Below are positions 17,754 through 27,153 of a stretch of 64,000 nucleotides of DNA, piece by piece. Each line of letters starts with the position of its first letter. The first letter of the stretch is position 1. The DNA comes from Ornithinimicrobium humiphilum. Lineage in GTDB: Bacteria > Actinomycetota > Actinomycetes > Actinomycetales > Dermatophilaceae. A model generated the notes under the pieces. That model was not told the DNA's origin, searched no databases, and was given only the letters and a program-made list of their open reading frames with translations. The DNA is taken from the NCBI RefSeq assembly GCF_006716885.1, contig NZ_VFPU01000001.1, forward strand, positions 2,108,001 to 2,172,000. The letters are read 5' to 3'. The translations under genes and the position numbers were made by a program.

Positions 17754-18932
17754 GTGATCGTCGCGCCCGGACAGGGCTCCCAGACCCCCGGTTTCCTCTC
17801 CCCCTGGCTGGAGCTCCCGGGCTTCCGCGACCGGATGGGATGGCTGAGCGCCGTGGCGGGGATGGACCTCGTCGCCCACGGCACCACCTCCGACGCGGAG
17901 ACCATCAAGGACACCGCCGTCGCGCAGCCGCTCATCGTCGGCGCCGGGCTCGTCTCGCTGCTGGCGCTCTTCGCCCACCCGGCCGACGGCTTCCGCGTCG
18001 TCGGCGCCGGGGCCGGGCACTCCGTCGGCGAGATCACGGCCGCGTCGGCGGCCGGCGTGCTCTCCGCCGAGCAGGCCATGGTCTTCGTCCGCGAGCGCGG
18101 CCGTGGGATGGCCGAGGCGTCCGCGATGACGCCGACCGGCATGACCGCGGTCGTCGGGGGCGACCCGGAGGAGGTCGCCGCGGCGCTGGAGCGTCACGGG
18201 CTGACCCCGGCCAACATGAACGGCGCCGGGCAGGTCGTCGCCGCCGGCACCCTCGAGCAGCTCGCCGCGCTGCGCGACGACCCGCCCGCCCGGGCCCGGG
18301 TCATCCCGTTGCAGGTCGCCGGCGCCTTCCACACCTCCCACATGCAGCCGGCCGTCGACCGCCTGGCCGCCTACTCCCGCGCCATCTCCACCCACGACCC
18401 GCGCCTGCCGCTGGTGTCCAACGCCGACGGCACCGTCGTGCAGGACGGCCGCGAGGTGCTGCGCCGCCTCGTCAGCCAGGTCTCCAGCCCCGTGCGCTGG
18501 GACCTGACGATGGAGACCTTCGCCGACATGGGCGTCACCGGGCTCATCGAGATCCCGCCCGCCGGCACCCTGGCGGGCCTGGCCAAGCGCGCCCTCAAGG
18601 GCGTCGAGACCCTGGCGCTCAAGACCCCCGACGACCTGGAGGCCGCCCACCGGATGATCCGCGAGCACGGCGCCCCCACCGAGCTCTCGCCGGTCGAGGC
18701 GTCCTGGTCGGTCGTGGTCTCCCCCGTCAAGGGCGCCGTCACCCCGTCCGTCGAGCTCGGCGGCACCGTCGCCGCGGGCGACACGGTCGCGACGGTGGCC
18801 ACGCTGCGCGCGGAGCACCCCGTGGTCGCGGCGCACGGCGGCCGGGCCGTCGAGTGGCTCGTGGCGCCGGGCGACCCCGTGAGCCCGGGCCAGCCCCTGC
18901 TGCGCCTGTACCCCGAGGAGGACGCCCTGTGA
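17754..18932 (+). CDS. fabD: malonyl-CoA:ACP transacylase with lipoyl-like C-terminal extension
   Basis: FabD transfers malonyl groups from CoA to ACP. The N-terminal IVAPGQGSQTPGF, the serine nucleophile in GAGHSVGEITAA (about residue 91) and the histidine in VAGAFHTSHM (about 194) are present. The family ends near 310, but this protein runs to 392 residues: 317-391 read as a biotinyl/lipoyl-like beta sandwich (SPVKGAVTPSVELGGTVAAGD, then APGDPVSPGQPLLRLYP), with no lysine at the usual hairpin. GTG 17754 is preferred to GTG 17748 because AGGGGG is correctly spaced only for the second. Its stop overlaps fabH by GTGA. Confidence 0.93.
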   Translation: MIVAPGQGSQTPGFLSPWLELPGFRDRMGWLSAVAGMDLVAHGTTSDAETIKDTAVAQPLIVGAGLVSLLALFAHPADGFRVVGAGAGHSVGEITAASAAGVLSAEQAMVFVRERGRGMAEASAMTPTGMTAVVGGDPEEVAAALERHGLTPANMNGAGQVVAAGTLEQLAALRDDPPARARVIPLQVAGAFHTSHMQPAVDRLAAYSRAISTHDPRLPLVSNADGTVVQDGREVLRRLVSQVSSPVRWDLTMETFADMGVTGLIEIPPAGTLAGLAKRALKGVETLALKTPDDLEAAHRMIREHGAPTELSPVEASWSVVVSPVKGAVTPSVELGGTVAAGDTVATVATLRAEHPVVAAHGGRAVEWLVAPGDPVSPGQPLLRLYPEEDAL

Positions 18933-19951
18933 GCACCAAGACCCTGACGGTCCCGACCGGGATGCGCCACGCGCGCATCCACGGCCTCGGCGGCTACCGC
19001 CCGGAGCGGGTGGTGACCAACGAGGAGGTCATCCAGAACATCGACTCCTCCGACGAGTGGATCCGCCAGCGCTCCGGCATCGTCACCCGGCGCGTCGCCG
19101 GCGAGGACGAGACGGTCATCGACATGGCCGAGGCGGCCGCCCGGGAGGCCATCGCCTCCGCGGGGGTCTCCCCCGACCAGATCGGCGCGGTCATCATGGC
19201 CACCGTCACCCACCCCTTCCAGACGCCGGCCGCCGCCCCCGAGCTCGCCTTCCGCCTCGGGATCCCCAACCCGGCCGCCTTCGACCTGTCCGCGGCCTGC
19301 GCCGGCTACTGCTACGGCATCTCGCTGGCCAACGACATGGTGCGCGTCGGCACGGTCGACTACGTCCTCGTCATCGGCGTGGAGAAGCTCTCGGACTTCA
19401 CCGACAAGTACGACCGCGGCACCGCCTTCATCTTCGGCGACGGCGCGGGCGCCGCGGTGGTCGGCGTGTCCGACTACCCGGGCATCGGCCCGACACTCTG
19501 GGGCAGCCTCGGCGACCAGCGCGACGTCATCACGCAGCGCGAGTCCTGGACGCAGCTGCGCGAGCGGATGGAGTCCACGGGCGAGCCGATCACCTGGCCG
19601 AGCTTCGTCATGCAGGGCCAGTCGGTCTTCCGCTGGGCCGTCTTCTCGATGGCCCCCGTCGCCGTCGAGGCCGTCAGGGCCGCGGGCATCACCCCCGACG
19701 ACCTCGACGCCTTCGTGCCGCACCAGGCCAACATGCGCATCACCGACGCGATGATCAAGGCCCTCAAGCTGCCCGAGCACGTGCCGGTCGCGCGCGACAT
19801 CGCCGAGACCGGCAACACCTCGGCGGCCTCCATCCCGCTGGCCATGTCGCGCATGCTCGCCGAGGGCGAGGCCCCGCACGGCGGGCTCGCCCTGCAGATC
19901 GGCTTCGGCGCCGGCCTCGTCTACGCCTCGCAGGTCGTCGTCATGCCCTGA
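18929..19951 (+). CDS. fabH: beta-ketoacyl-ACP synthase III
   Basis: A 340-residue FabH, which condenses acyl-CoA primers with malonyl-ACP to start fatty acid chains. The catalytic triad is visible: Cys in LSAACAGYCYG near residue 122, His in VPHQANMRI near 268 and Asn in ETGNTSAAS near 297. The first residues (STKTLTVPTGMRHARI) form a slightly longer N-terminus than E. coli FabH. GTG start overlaps the fabD stop. In actinobacteria FabH typically prefers branched or short acyl-CoA primers, consistent with iso/anteiso lipids, though that cannot be read from the sequence. Confidence 0.95.
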   Translation: MSTKTLTVPTGMRHARIHGLGGYRPERVVTNEEVIQNIDSSDEWIRQRSGIVTRRVAGEDETVIDMAEAAAREAIASAGVSPDQIGAVIMATVTHPFQTPAAAPELAFRLGIPNPAAFDLSAACAGYCYGISLANDMVRVGTVDYVLVIGVEKLSDFTDKYDRGTAFIFGDGAGAAVVGVSDYPGIGPTLWGSLGDQRDVITQRESWTQLRERMESTGEPITWPSFVMQGQSVFRWAVFSMAPVAVEAVRAAGITPDDLDAFVPHQANMRITDAMIKALKLPEHVPVARDIAETGNTSAASIPLAMSRMLAEGEAPHGGLALQIGFGAGLVYASQVVVMP

Positions 19952-20028
19952 CGGGCCCCACCCCATACTCCCGAGACCCGGCGGGCACATCCGGGTCAGC
20001 CCACCCCCGCACACAAGGAGAAGAACAC

Positions 20029-20277
20029 ATGGCACTGAGCGAGCAGGAGATCCTGTCGGGCCTGGCCGAGATCGTCAACGAGGAGACGGGTCTGGAGCCG
20101 GAGGAGGTCCAGATGGACAAGTCCTTCACCGAGGACCTCGACATCGACTCCCTCTCGATGATGACCATCGTGGTGAACGCCGAGGACAAGTTCGGCGTGC
20201 GCATCCCCGACGACGAGGTCAAGAACCTCACGCACGTCCGCGACGCCGTCACCTACATCGCGAACAACCAGGGCTGA
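20029..20277 (+). CDS. acpP: acyl carrier protein
   Basis: An 82-residue acidic ACP. The phosphopantetheine serine is in DLDIDSLSMM (about residue 43). A strong AAGGAG lies eight bases upstream of the ATG, and the gene is set apart from fabH by 77 bases and from fabF by 174 bases, so its translation does not depend on coupling; high ACP expression is expected. It carries growing acyl chains between the enzymes encoded on each side. Confidence 0.97.
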   Translation: MALSEQEILSGLAEIVNEETGLEPEEVQMDKSFTEDLDIDSLSMMTIVVNAEDKFGVRIPDDEVKNLTHVRDAVTYIANNQG

Positions 20278-20451
20278 CCCGCAGCGCGTCGCGGGCGGGC
20301 CTCCCGCCCGCCCGCGGCCGCACGGGTCGCCGCCGCCCACCGGGGCGGCGCACCCACCGGCCGGCCCCACCGGGTCGTCCGACCAAGCCACACCGTGAGC
20401 AGGCGGCACCGTCGCCGCCGCACCGACCTTTCCCAGGAAGAGGCCGAGCCG
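20278..20451 (+). terminator. acpP-fabF gap with GC hairpins, likely attenuator
   Basis: A perfect 9-bp stem (GCGGGCGGG/CCCGCCCGC, 20291-20311, three-base loop) follows the acpP stop by 13 bases, and a second GCC-rich dyad follows. Such a structure within an operon would stabilise or partially terminate the message after acpP. No gene is seen in this gap. Confidence 0.45.
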
Positions 20452-21710
<1,259 letters not shown>

Positions 21711-21714
<4 letters not shown>

Positions 21715-23174
21715 GCGCCCGGACCCCCAGCACCGCCTCGGCGCAGGCCTCCGCCTCCGTCACCGCCCGGGTCGCCGTCCCCCGGGAGCAGGACCCGCGC
21801 AACCCCCGCACCCGGCTGGCCGACCTCCTCGACGACGGCAGCCTCGAGCTGCTGACCGACGAGGACGACTCCGGCTTCCTCGCCGCCACGGGGACCGTCG
21901 ACGGCGCCCCCGTCGTGGCCTTCTGCTCGGACGCGACGATCCAGGGCGGCGCGATGGGCACCGAGGGCTGCGCGGTCATCCTCGCCGCCTACGAGCGTGC
22001 CCTGGCCGACGGCATACCGGTCGTGGGTCTGTGGCACTCCGGCGGTGCCCGCCTCGCCGAGGGCGTGGCCTCGCTGCACGCCGTGGGCCGGGTCTTCGCG
22101 ATCATGACCCGTGCCTCGGGCGTGGTGCCGCAGATCTCCGTCGTGCTCGGCCCCGCGGCCGGTGGCGCCGCCTACGGGCCCGCCCTGACCGACGTCGTGA
22201 TCATGGCGCCGGAGGGGCGCGTCTTCGTCACCGGCCCCGACGTCGTGCGCTCGGTCACCGGCGAGGCCGTCGACGCGCTGCGCCTCGGCGGTCCCGAGCC
22301 GCACGGCCGTCGCTCCGGCGTCGTCCACGTCACGACGGACTCCACCGAGGAGGCCTACGCGCGCGCCCGGCTGCTGTGCACGCTGCTCTCCCGGCAGGGC
22401 GAGCTCGACCTCGACGCCGTGGAGGACCGCGACCTGGCGGCGACCTTCCCCGAGTCGCCACGCCGCGCCTACGACGTGCACCCCGTCGTCGAGGACCTGC
22501 TCGACGACGGCTCCCCCGAGGCGGCACTGGAGCTCTTCCCGCGGTGGGCCCCCAACATCGTGACCACCCTCGGCCGGATCGGCGGCCGCACCGTCGGCGT
22601 CGTCGCCAACAACCCGATGCGCCTGGGCGGCTGCCTCGACTCCGCCTCCGCCGAGAAGGCCGCGCGCTTCGTGCGGATGTGCGACGCCTTCGGCGTGCCC
22701 CTGGTCGTCCTCGTGGACGTCCCCGGCTACCTGCCCGGCGTCGGGCAGGAGTGGGACGGCGTCGTCCGTCGCGGCGCCAAGCTGTTGCACGCCTTCGCCG
22801 AGGCCGTGGTCCCCCGCGTCACGCTGGTGACCCGCAAGACCTACGGCGGCGCCTACATCGCGATGAACGCCCGCGCGCTCGGTGCCAGCCGGGTGTTCGC
22901 CTGGCCCGGTGCCGAGGTCGCGGTGATGGGCCACGTCGCGGCCGTCCGCATCCTGCACCGGCGCAAGCTCGCGGAGGTCGACGAGGCCGACCGCGCGCGG
23001 GTCGAGCAGGAGCTGGCGGAGCGTCACGCCGAGCAGTCCGGCGGCCTGGCGCGCGCGGTCGAGATCGGGGTCGTCGACGAGGTCGTCGAACCCGCCGCGA
23101 CGCGCCGGGCGCTGGCCGCCGCCATCGCCGCAGCACCGCAGCGGCGCGGCCGGCACGGCAACATCCCGCTGTGA
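21711..23174 (+). CDS. accD: acyl-CoA carboxylase beta subunit (AccD6-like)
   Basis: A 487-residue carboxyltransferase of the propionyl/acetyl-CoA carboxylase family. It has the two crotonase-like halves: the N-terminal GLWHSGGARLAEGVASL and GPAAGGAAYGPALTD oxyanion regions and the C-terminal FVRMCDAFGVPLVVLVDVPG plus GGAYIAMN motifs. The GTG overlaps the fabF stop. Placement behind fabDHPF parallels accD6 in mycobacteria, so it most likely forms malonyl-CoA for this synthase with a biotinylated alpha subunit encoded elsewhere. Slightly shorter than typical AccD (about 520). Confidence 0.92.
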
Positions 23175-23236
23175 GCCGGGGCCCGGCGCCTCGCCTCCAG
23201 GGTCCGCCCATGCTCCGCCGGTAGGCTCGCCGCACC

Positions 23237-24358
23237 ATGCACATCCTGCGCGTCGCCAACTTCGTGAGCCCGACGTCGGGTGGCATCAAGACAGCTCTGC
23301 GGGCCTGGGGCGAGCACTACCAGGCGCTCGGCCACCGGGCCACGCTCATCATCCCCGGACCGGGACCGGAGATCAGCGAGGAGTCCCAGGGCACCGTCTT
23401 CCGCGTCCCGGCGACACCCGTGCCCGGCACCGGCTACTCGCTCATGTGGGACCGCCGCGGGCTCTCCAGGCTCATGGACGCCATCGGCCCCGACGTGATC
23501 GAGGTGTCCGACCGCTCCACGACCCGCTGGATGGGCCGCTGGGCCCGGCGGCGCGGGATCGCGTCGATGATGATCAGCCACGAGCACATGACGGGCATCC
23601 TCGTGCGCCGGACCCCGGTGCCGGACGCCCCGGCCGCGTGGATGGCCGACGTCATCAACAGACGGAGCGCCCACGACTACGACGTCATCGTCTGCCCGAG
23701 CCGGTTCGCGGCCGAGGAGTTCCACCGCAACGGCATCGACGCCCGCGTGGTGCCGCTGGGGGTCGACCTCGAGACCTTCCACCCTCCGGGCGACCCCGCC
23801 GGCTACGTGCCGCCGGCCCCCGGTGAACCCGTCCACCTGGTCCACTGCGGCCGACTCTCCCCCGAGAAGCGGCCCGCCCTGTCGATCGAGACCGTGCGCG
23901 AGCTCGTCCGTCGGGGCATGGACGTGTCGATGACGGTCTTCGGGCACGGCCCGATGCGCGACCAGCTGCTCGAGCGGGCCAACGACCTGCCCGTGGTCTT
24001 CCACTCCTACATCACCGACCGCGCCGAGCTGGCCGCGAAGATGGGCGCCGCGGACGTGGCCATCTCCCCCGGCCCGCTGGAGACCTTCGGGCTCGCGGCC
24101 CTGGAGGTCATGGCGTGCGGCGTTCCCGCCGTGTGCCCCGACGAGGGCGCGCTGCAGGAGGTCGTGGGCGACGGCGGCTACGTCGCGCCGTCCACCCCCT
24201 CGGCCTTCGCGGACGGCGTCGAGGCACTCCTGGCCCGACCCCGCGCCCACGAGATCGCCCGCCGGCAGGCCGAGCGCTTCAACTGGCGCGCCTCCGCCGA
24301 GAACATGCTGGCCATCCACGAGGAGATCCTCGACCGGGTGCGGTCGGCACGTCGCTGA
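23237..24358 (+). CDS. GT4-family glycosyltransferase
   Basis: A 373-residue GT-B fold glycosyltransferase. The N-terminal MHILRVANFVSPTSGGIKTA holds the acceptor-side glycine loop; the donor-side E-x7-E motif is in ETFGLAALEVMACGVP, preceded by HCGRLSPEKRPALSIE. Members transfer mannose or other sugars to lipids, glycans or small molecules; the acceptor cannot be told. TAGGCT at 23222-23227 precedes the ATG by nine bases, so transcription starts almost at the codon, independent of the fab operon. Confidence 0.88.
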   Translation: MHILRVANFVSPTSGGIKTALRAWGEHYQALGHRATLIIPGPGPEISEESQGTVFRVPATPVPGTGYSLMWDRRGLSRLMDAIGPDVIEVSDRSTTRWMGRWARRRGIASMMISHEHMTGILVRRTPVPDAPAAWMADVINRRSAHDYDVIVCPSRFAAEEFHRNGIDARVVPLGVDLETFHPPGDPAGYVPPAPGEPVHLVHCGRLSPEKRPALSIETVRELVRRGMDVSMTVFGHGPMRDQLLERANDLPVVFHSYITDRAELAAKMGAADVAISPGPLETFGLAALEVMACGVPAVCPDEGALQEVVGDGGYVAPSTPSAFADGVEALLARPRAHEIARRQAERFNWRASAENMLAIHEEILDRVRSARR

Positions 24359-24404
24359 CGCGTCTCCCCTCCGGACTCTCCCGTCCTCGCCAGCGGACAG
24401 CGGA

Positions 24405-24458
24405 CGACGCACGGTCCTGCCCGGGCCTCACAGGCGACCCCGGCAGGACCGTGCGTCG
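24405..24458. terminator. bidirectional terminator, 17-bp stem
   Basis: 24405-24421 pairs perfectly with 24442-24458 (CGACGCACGGTCCTGCC arm) around a 20-base loop. It lies between the convergent glycosyltransferase and DUF3145 genes. Confidence 0.7.
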
Positions 24459-24476
24459 GTCAGGTGGTGCGGTCGG

Positions 24477-24992
24477 TCAGCCGACCTTGTGCAGCCAGGT
24501 GGGCGGAGCACCCTCGCCGGCGTGGCGGAACTGCTCCAGCTCGGCGTCCCAGGCCGCACCCAGGGCGCGGTCCAGCTCGGCGATCAGCGTCGCGGCGCTG
24601 CCGGCCGAGGCCTCGACGAGGCTGCGCAGCCGGTCCTCGTTGACGACGACGTCACCGTTGGCCGAGAGGCGCGCCTGGTGGATGCCCAGGGCCGGGGTGT
24701 GCGTCCACCGCATGCCGTCGCTGCCGCGGCTGGCTTCCTCGACGACCTCGTACCGCAGGCCGTCCCAGCCGCGCATGGCGCTGGCGATGAGCGCTCCCGT
24801 GCCGGCCTCGCCGGTCCACGAGAACTCGGTGCGCATCGTGCCCGGCTGCGCCGGCTGCGGCACCCAGTCGAGGCTGACGCGCGTGTCGAGGACCCCCTCG
24901 AGGGCCCAGGCGATGTGCGGGCACAGTGCGGTGGGCGTGGAGTGGATGAAGACCACCCCACGCGTCATGACTCGTGGCATGACGACGGACAT
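24477..24992 (-). CDS. DUF3145 family protein
   Basis: A 171-residue actinobacterial DUF3145 protein with the conserved RGVVFIHSTPTALCPHIAWA and FSWTGEAGTGALIASA segments. Function unknown; no membrane span or signal peptide. ATG 24992 is chosen because AGGAGGTCC lies directly upstream at ideal spacing, although the frame is open further. A TTGATA/CATGAT promoter is about 100 bases upstream. Confidence 0.88.
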   Translation of the reverse strand: MSVVMPRVMTRGVVFIHSTPTALCPHIAWALEGVLDTRVSLDWVPQPAQPGTMRTEFSWTGEAGTGALIASAMRGWDGLRYEVVEEASRGSDGMRWTHTPALGIHQARLSANGDVVVNEDRLRSLVEASAGSAATLIAELDRALGAAWDAELEQFRHAGEGAPPTWLHKVG

Positions 24993-25091
24993 CCTGGACC
25001 TCCTGTGTGGTGAGGGACGTCTTCCCCAACGACCTCGTCCACGTCTCGGAGCGACCCAGGTCGGTCGCGCCCGCTGTGCGGTTGTGGTCAC

Positions 25092-25120
25092 ATCATGCTC
25101 CCTCGCCACATCTGTATCAA
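25092..25120 (-). promoter_or_regulatory. sigma70-like promoter of DUF3145
   Basis: On the minus strand TTGATA (complement of 25115-25120), a 17-base spacer and CATGAT (complement of 25092-25097) form a near-consensus promoter pointing at DUF3145. Confidence 0.55.
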
Positions 25121-25329
25121 GTGCCAGGGTCAGATCCGTGCCCGACACGCTGCGCCGACACCGGTCCGTGACCCGTCGCCCGGGCTCGGCACGCGCACGC
25201 CGCACCCGCGCCTACCACCCGGCGGCGTCCCCGGCCGACGCGCGACCGTCGTGCGTTCCCGGCGTGTCGCGCCAGGTCCAGTGCTGGCGCGGTCCCACGC
25301 CCCCGGAATACCGCCTCATACGACTCATT

Positions 25330-25345
25330 TGTCACATCCATCACA
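25330..25345. promoter_or_regulatory. CRP/GlxR-like operator
   Basis: TGTCACATCCATCACA matches the TGTGA-N6-TCACA CRP-family consensus with one mismatch and sits inside a wider ATTTGT...ACAAAT dyad. Its centre is about 58 bases upstream of the predicted transcription start, an activator position. Confidence 0.5.
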
Positions 25346-25360
25346 AATTGAGGCTGAGAC

Positions 25361-25389
25361 TTGGACGTTCCGTGATCTTTTCGTAACCT
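25361..25389 (+). promoter_or_regulatory. sigma70-like promoter of the NlpC/P60 gene
   Basis: TTGGAC at 25361-25366 and TAACCT at 25384-25389 are separated by 17 bases in a locally AT-rich stretch, giving a predicted start near 25396. Confidence 0.6.
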
Positions 25390-25522
25390 GACGAAGGCGC
25401 GTTTGTCCCTGCTGTCCCGCAAGAACGCGTCAGCCCTGCACGTCCCGTGATGTGAGCGCGTCCCTGCGCCCACCGCCCCTGAGACGAGGCTGCAACCCCC
25501 GGGTTGCCGCCCCGGAGGTTCT

Positions 25523-26422
25523 ATGAAGTCCACCACCCACCGCGCCAAGCACCGGTCGGGCGGCTCTGCCGCTCCGCGCAACGGAGCAGCCGCGCTGATG
25601 ATCGGCGGCCTGGTCGCCGGGACCGTCGCGACCGCCGGCGCCACCACCCTCACGACCAAGGCCGACCAGCCCTCGTCCGGGCTGGCCGCCAACCTCTCGA
25701 GCACCCTCGACCCGGGCACCGACGAGTCGGCCGCCGAGGAGACCACCGCCGAGACGCCCGCCCCCGAGGCCGCCGTCCTGCGCAGCGAGTCCCTCGCCGA
25801 GCTCCGCGACCAGGGCGCCGCCGACCGCAGCCAGGCCCGGTCCGCCCCCGAGGACGCCGCCTCGGTGACCACGCTCCTCCAGGACTCCGGCTTCACCGGC
25901 ACCACCATCGAGGTCGAGGTTCCCGTCGAGCAGGTCGAGCAGGCAGCCGCCGAGCCCGCCCAGCAGGAGCAGGTCCAGGCCGCCGCCCAGTCGCAGACCC
26001 AGACCCAGACCCAGACCCAGGCCCAGCCGGCCCAGCAGCAGCAGGCCGCGGCCACGCAGACGCAGCAGGCCACCCCGGCCCCCGCGCCCGTCGGCGGTTC
26101 GGTCCTCGGCGTCGCCGCCTCCTACGTCGGCTACCCCTACCAGCTCATGGGCACGCCCCCGAGCTCCTTCGACTGCTCCGCCTTCACCTGGTGGGTCTTC
26201 CAGCAGGCGGGCATCAGCATCCCCCGCAGCGTCGCCGGCCAGCGCGGCGCGGTCACCCCGGTGAGCAACCCGCAGCCGGGCGACCTGATCTTCTACAACG
26301 ACTGGCACCACGTGGGCATCTACGCCGGCAACGGCATGACCTACGAGGCGCTCAACCCGGGCACCGGCGTGCGCTACGGCCCGCTGCTGTCCAGCAACGT
26401 CTGGTACGGCCGCATCGGCTGA
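25523..26422 (+). CDS. secreted NlpC/P60 peptidoglycan endopeptidase
   Basis: A 299-residue exported wall hydrolase. The basic N-terminus and hydrophobic stretch LMIGGLVAGTVATAGA (residues 28-43) form a signal sequence. Residues 60-190 are a low-complexity Ala/Glu/Gln linker with a (QT) repeat, and residues 195-299 are the NlpC/P60 domain: nucleophile C218 in DCSAF and H263 in WHHVGIYAG. It cleaves stem-peptide bonds in peptidoglycan. A GGAGG precedes the ATG. Transcription appears to be driven by the CRP-associated promoter upstream, as with resuscitation-type wall hydrolases in related bacteria. Confidence 0.92.
   Translation: MKSTTHRAKHRSGGSAAPRNGAAALMIGGLVAGTVATAGATTLTTKADQPSSGLAANLSSTLDPGTDESAAEETTAETPAPEAAVLRSESLAELRDQGAADRSQARSAPEDAASVTTLLQDSGFTGTTIEVEVPVEQVEQAAAEPAQQEQVQAAAQSQTQTQTQTQAQPAQQQQAAATQTQQATPAPAPVGGSVLGVAASYVGYPYQLMGTPPSSFDCSAFTWWVFQQAGISIPRSVAGQRGAVTPVSNPQPGDLIFYNDWHHVGIYAGNGMTYEALNPGTGVRYGPLLSSNVWYGRIG
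25992..26015 (+). repeat. CAGACC x4 tandem hexamer
   Basis: Four perfect CAGACC copies followed by CAGGCC encode the Gln-Thr repeat in the linker of the NlpC/P60 protein. Copy changes would keep the frame and vary linker length. Confidence 0.8.
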
Positions 26423-26442
26423 TCACCGGACGATCGACGACG

Positions 26443-26470
26443 GACCCCACGACCCCTCGGGCGTGGGGTC
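26443..26470. terminator. hairpin after the NlpC/P60 gene
   Basis: GACCCCACG (26443-26451) pairs with CGTGGGGTC (26462-26470) over a ten-base loop, 20 bases after the stop. Confidence 0.55.
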
Positions 26471-26547
26471 TCGTCGTCCCCGCGGGGGCCTCGAGGAGCC
26501 GGCTCCGGATCCCGGCGCACGCGCCGGATCGCGTGCTACGGTCGAAC

Positions 26548-26967
26548 ATGCGCGTCGCCGACCTGTTGAAGAAGAAGGGCAGCTCCGTCGTCACCCTGCC
26601 GTCCACCGCGACCGTCGCGCAGCTCCTCGAGACCCTCGACGACCACAAGATCGGTGCCGTGGTCGTCGTCGACGACGACCGGGTCGTCGGCATCGTCTCC
26701 GAGCGCGACGTCGTCCACCACCTGCGTGGCGGGGGTGACCACTTCTCCTCGCTGACCTCGTTGATGACCTCCGACGTCCAGACCGTCACGGCCGAGGACG
26801 ACCTCGTGCAGCTGGCCACCACGATGACCGAGCGCCGGCTGCGCCACCTCCCCGTCGTCGAGGACGGCGCCCTGCGCGGCATCGTCTCCATCGGCGACGT
26901 CGTCAAGGCGCGCCTGGACGCGCTCGAGGCCGAGCGCGACATGCTCGAGGACTACCTGCGCCGCTGA
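26548..26967 (+). CDS. CBS-domain pair protein
   Basis: A 139-residue protein consisting of two CBS motifs (about residues 15-60 and 75-125), with GAVVVVDDDRVVGIVSERDVV and HLPVVEDGALRGIVSIGDVV as the paired cores. Such stand-alone CBS proteins bind adenine nucleotides and modulate partners; no partner is obvious here. TACGGT at 26537-26542 is five bases before the ATG, indicating a leaderless mRNA. Confidence 0.9.
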   Translation: MRVADLLKKKGSSVVTLPSTATVAQLLETLDDHKIGAVVVVDDDRVVGIVSERDVVHHLRGGGDHFSSLTSLMTSDVQTVTAEDDLVQLATTMTERRLRHLPVVEDGALRGIVSIGDVVKARLDALEAERDMLEDYLRR

Positions 26968-27001
26968 GCACCCCGTCCGGCCCCGTAGGATCGTCCGGTC
27001 G

Positions 27002-27078
27002 GGGCCAGTAGCTCAGCCGGTCAGAGCAGCGGACTCATAATCCGTCGGTCCAGGGTTCAAGCCCCTGCTGGCCCACCA
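27002..27078 (+). tRNA. tRNA with CAT anticodon (Ile2 or elongator Met)
   Basis: Acceptor GGGCCAG/CTGGCCC, anticodon stem GCGGA/TCCGT with loop CTCATAA, T stem CAGGG/CCCTG, CCA encoded. C4-G69 and C5-G68 pairs and the AGAGCA-N-GGACTCATAATCC pattern are like the lysidine-modified tRNA-Ile2 recognised by TilS, so Ile2 is somewhat favoured over methionine. TAGGAT at 26986-26991 is its probable -10. Confidence 0.9.
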
Positions 27079-27153
27079 CGCAAAGGTCACAATGCGGTGA
27101 CGACCTCAGCGAGGCGTGCCACGCGACCTCCCGGGGCCGCTAGTCTGCCCCGC

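Larger units (their letters stand above)
24993..25522. other. long regulatory intergenic region
   Basis: Over 500 bases without a gene between DUF3145 (-) and the NlpC/P60 gene (+). It holds a minus-strand promoter (25092-25120), a CRP-like operator and a plus-strand promoter (25330-25389), and a 5' leader of about 127 bases before 25523. I saw no riboswitch consensus in the leader. Short open frames here lack a ribosome site and family similarity. Confidence 0.6.

Noticed and set aside
25095..25391. 98-codon frame in the long intergenic region
   Set aside because: Crosses the operator and promoter, no ribosome site, low-complexity translation.
25390..25522. c-di-AMP (ydaO-type) riboswitch in the NlpC/P60 leader
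   Set aside because: Expected for this gene type in actinobacteria, but I could not match the conserved sequence blocks.
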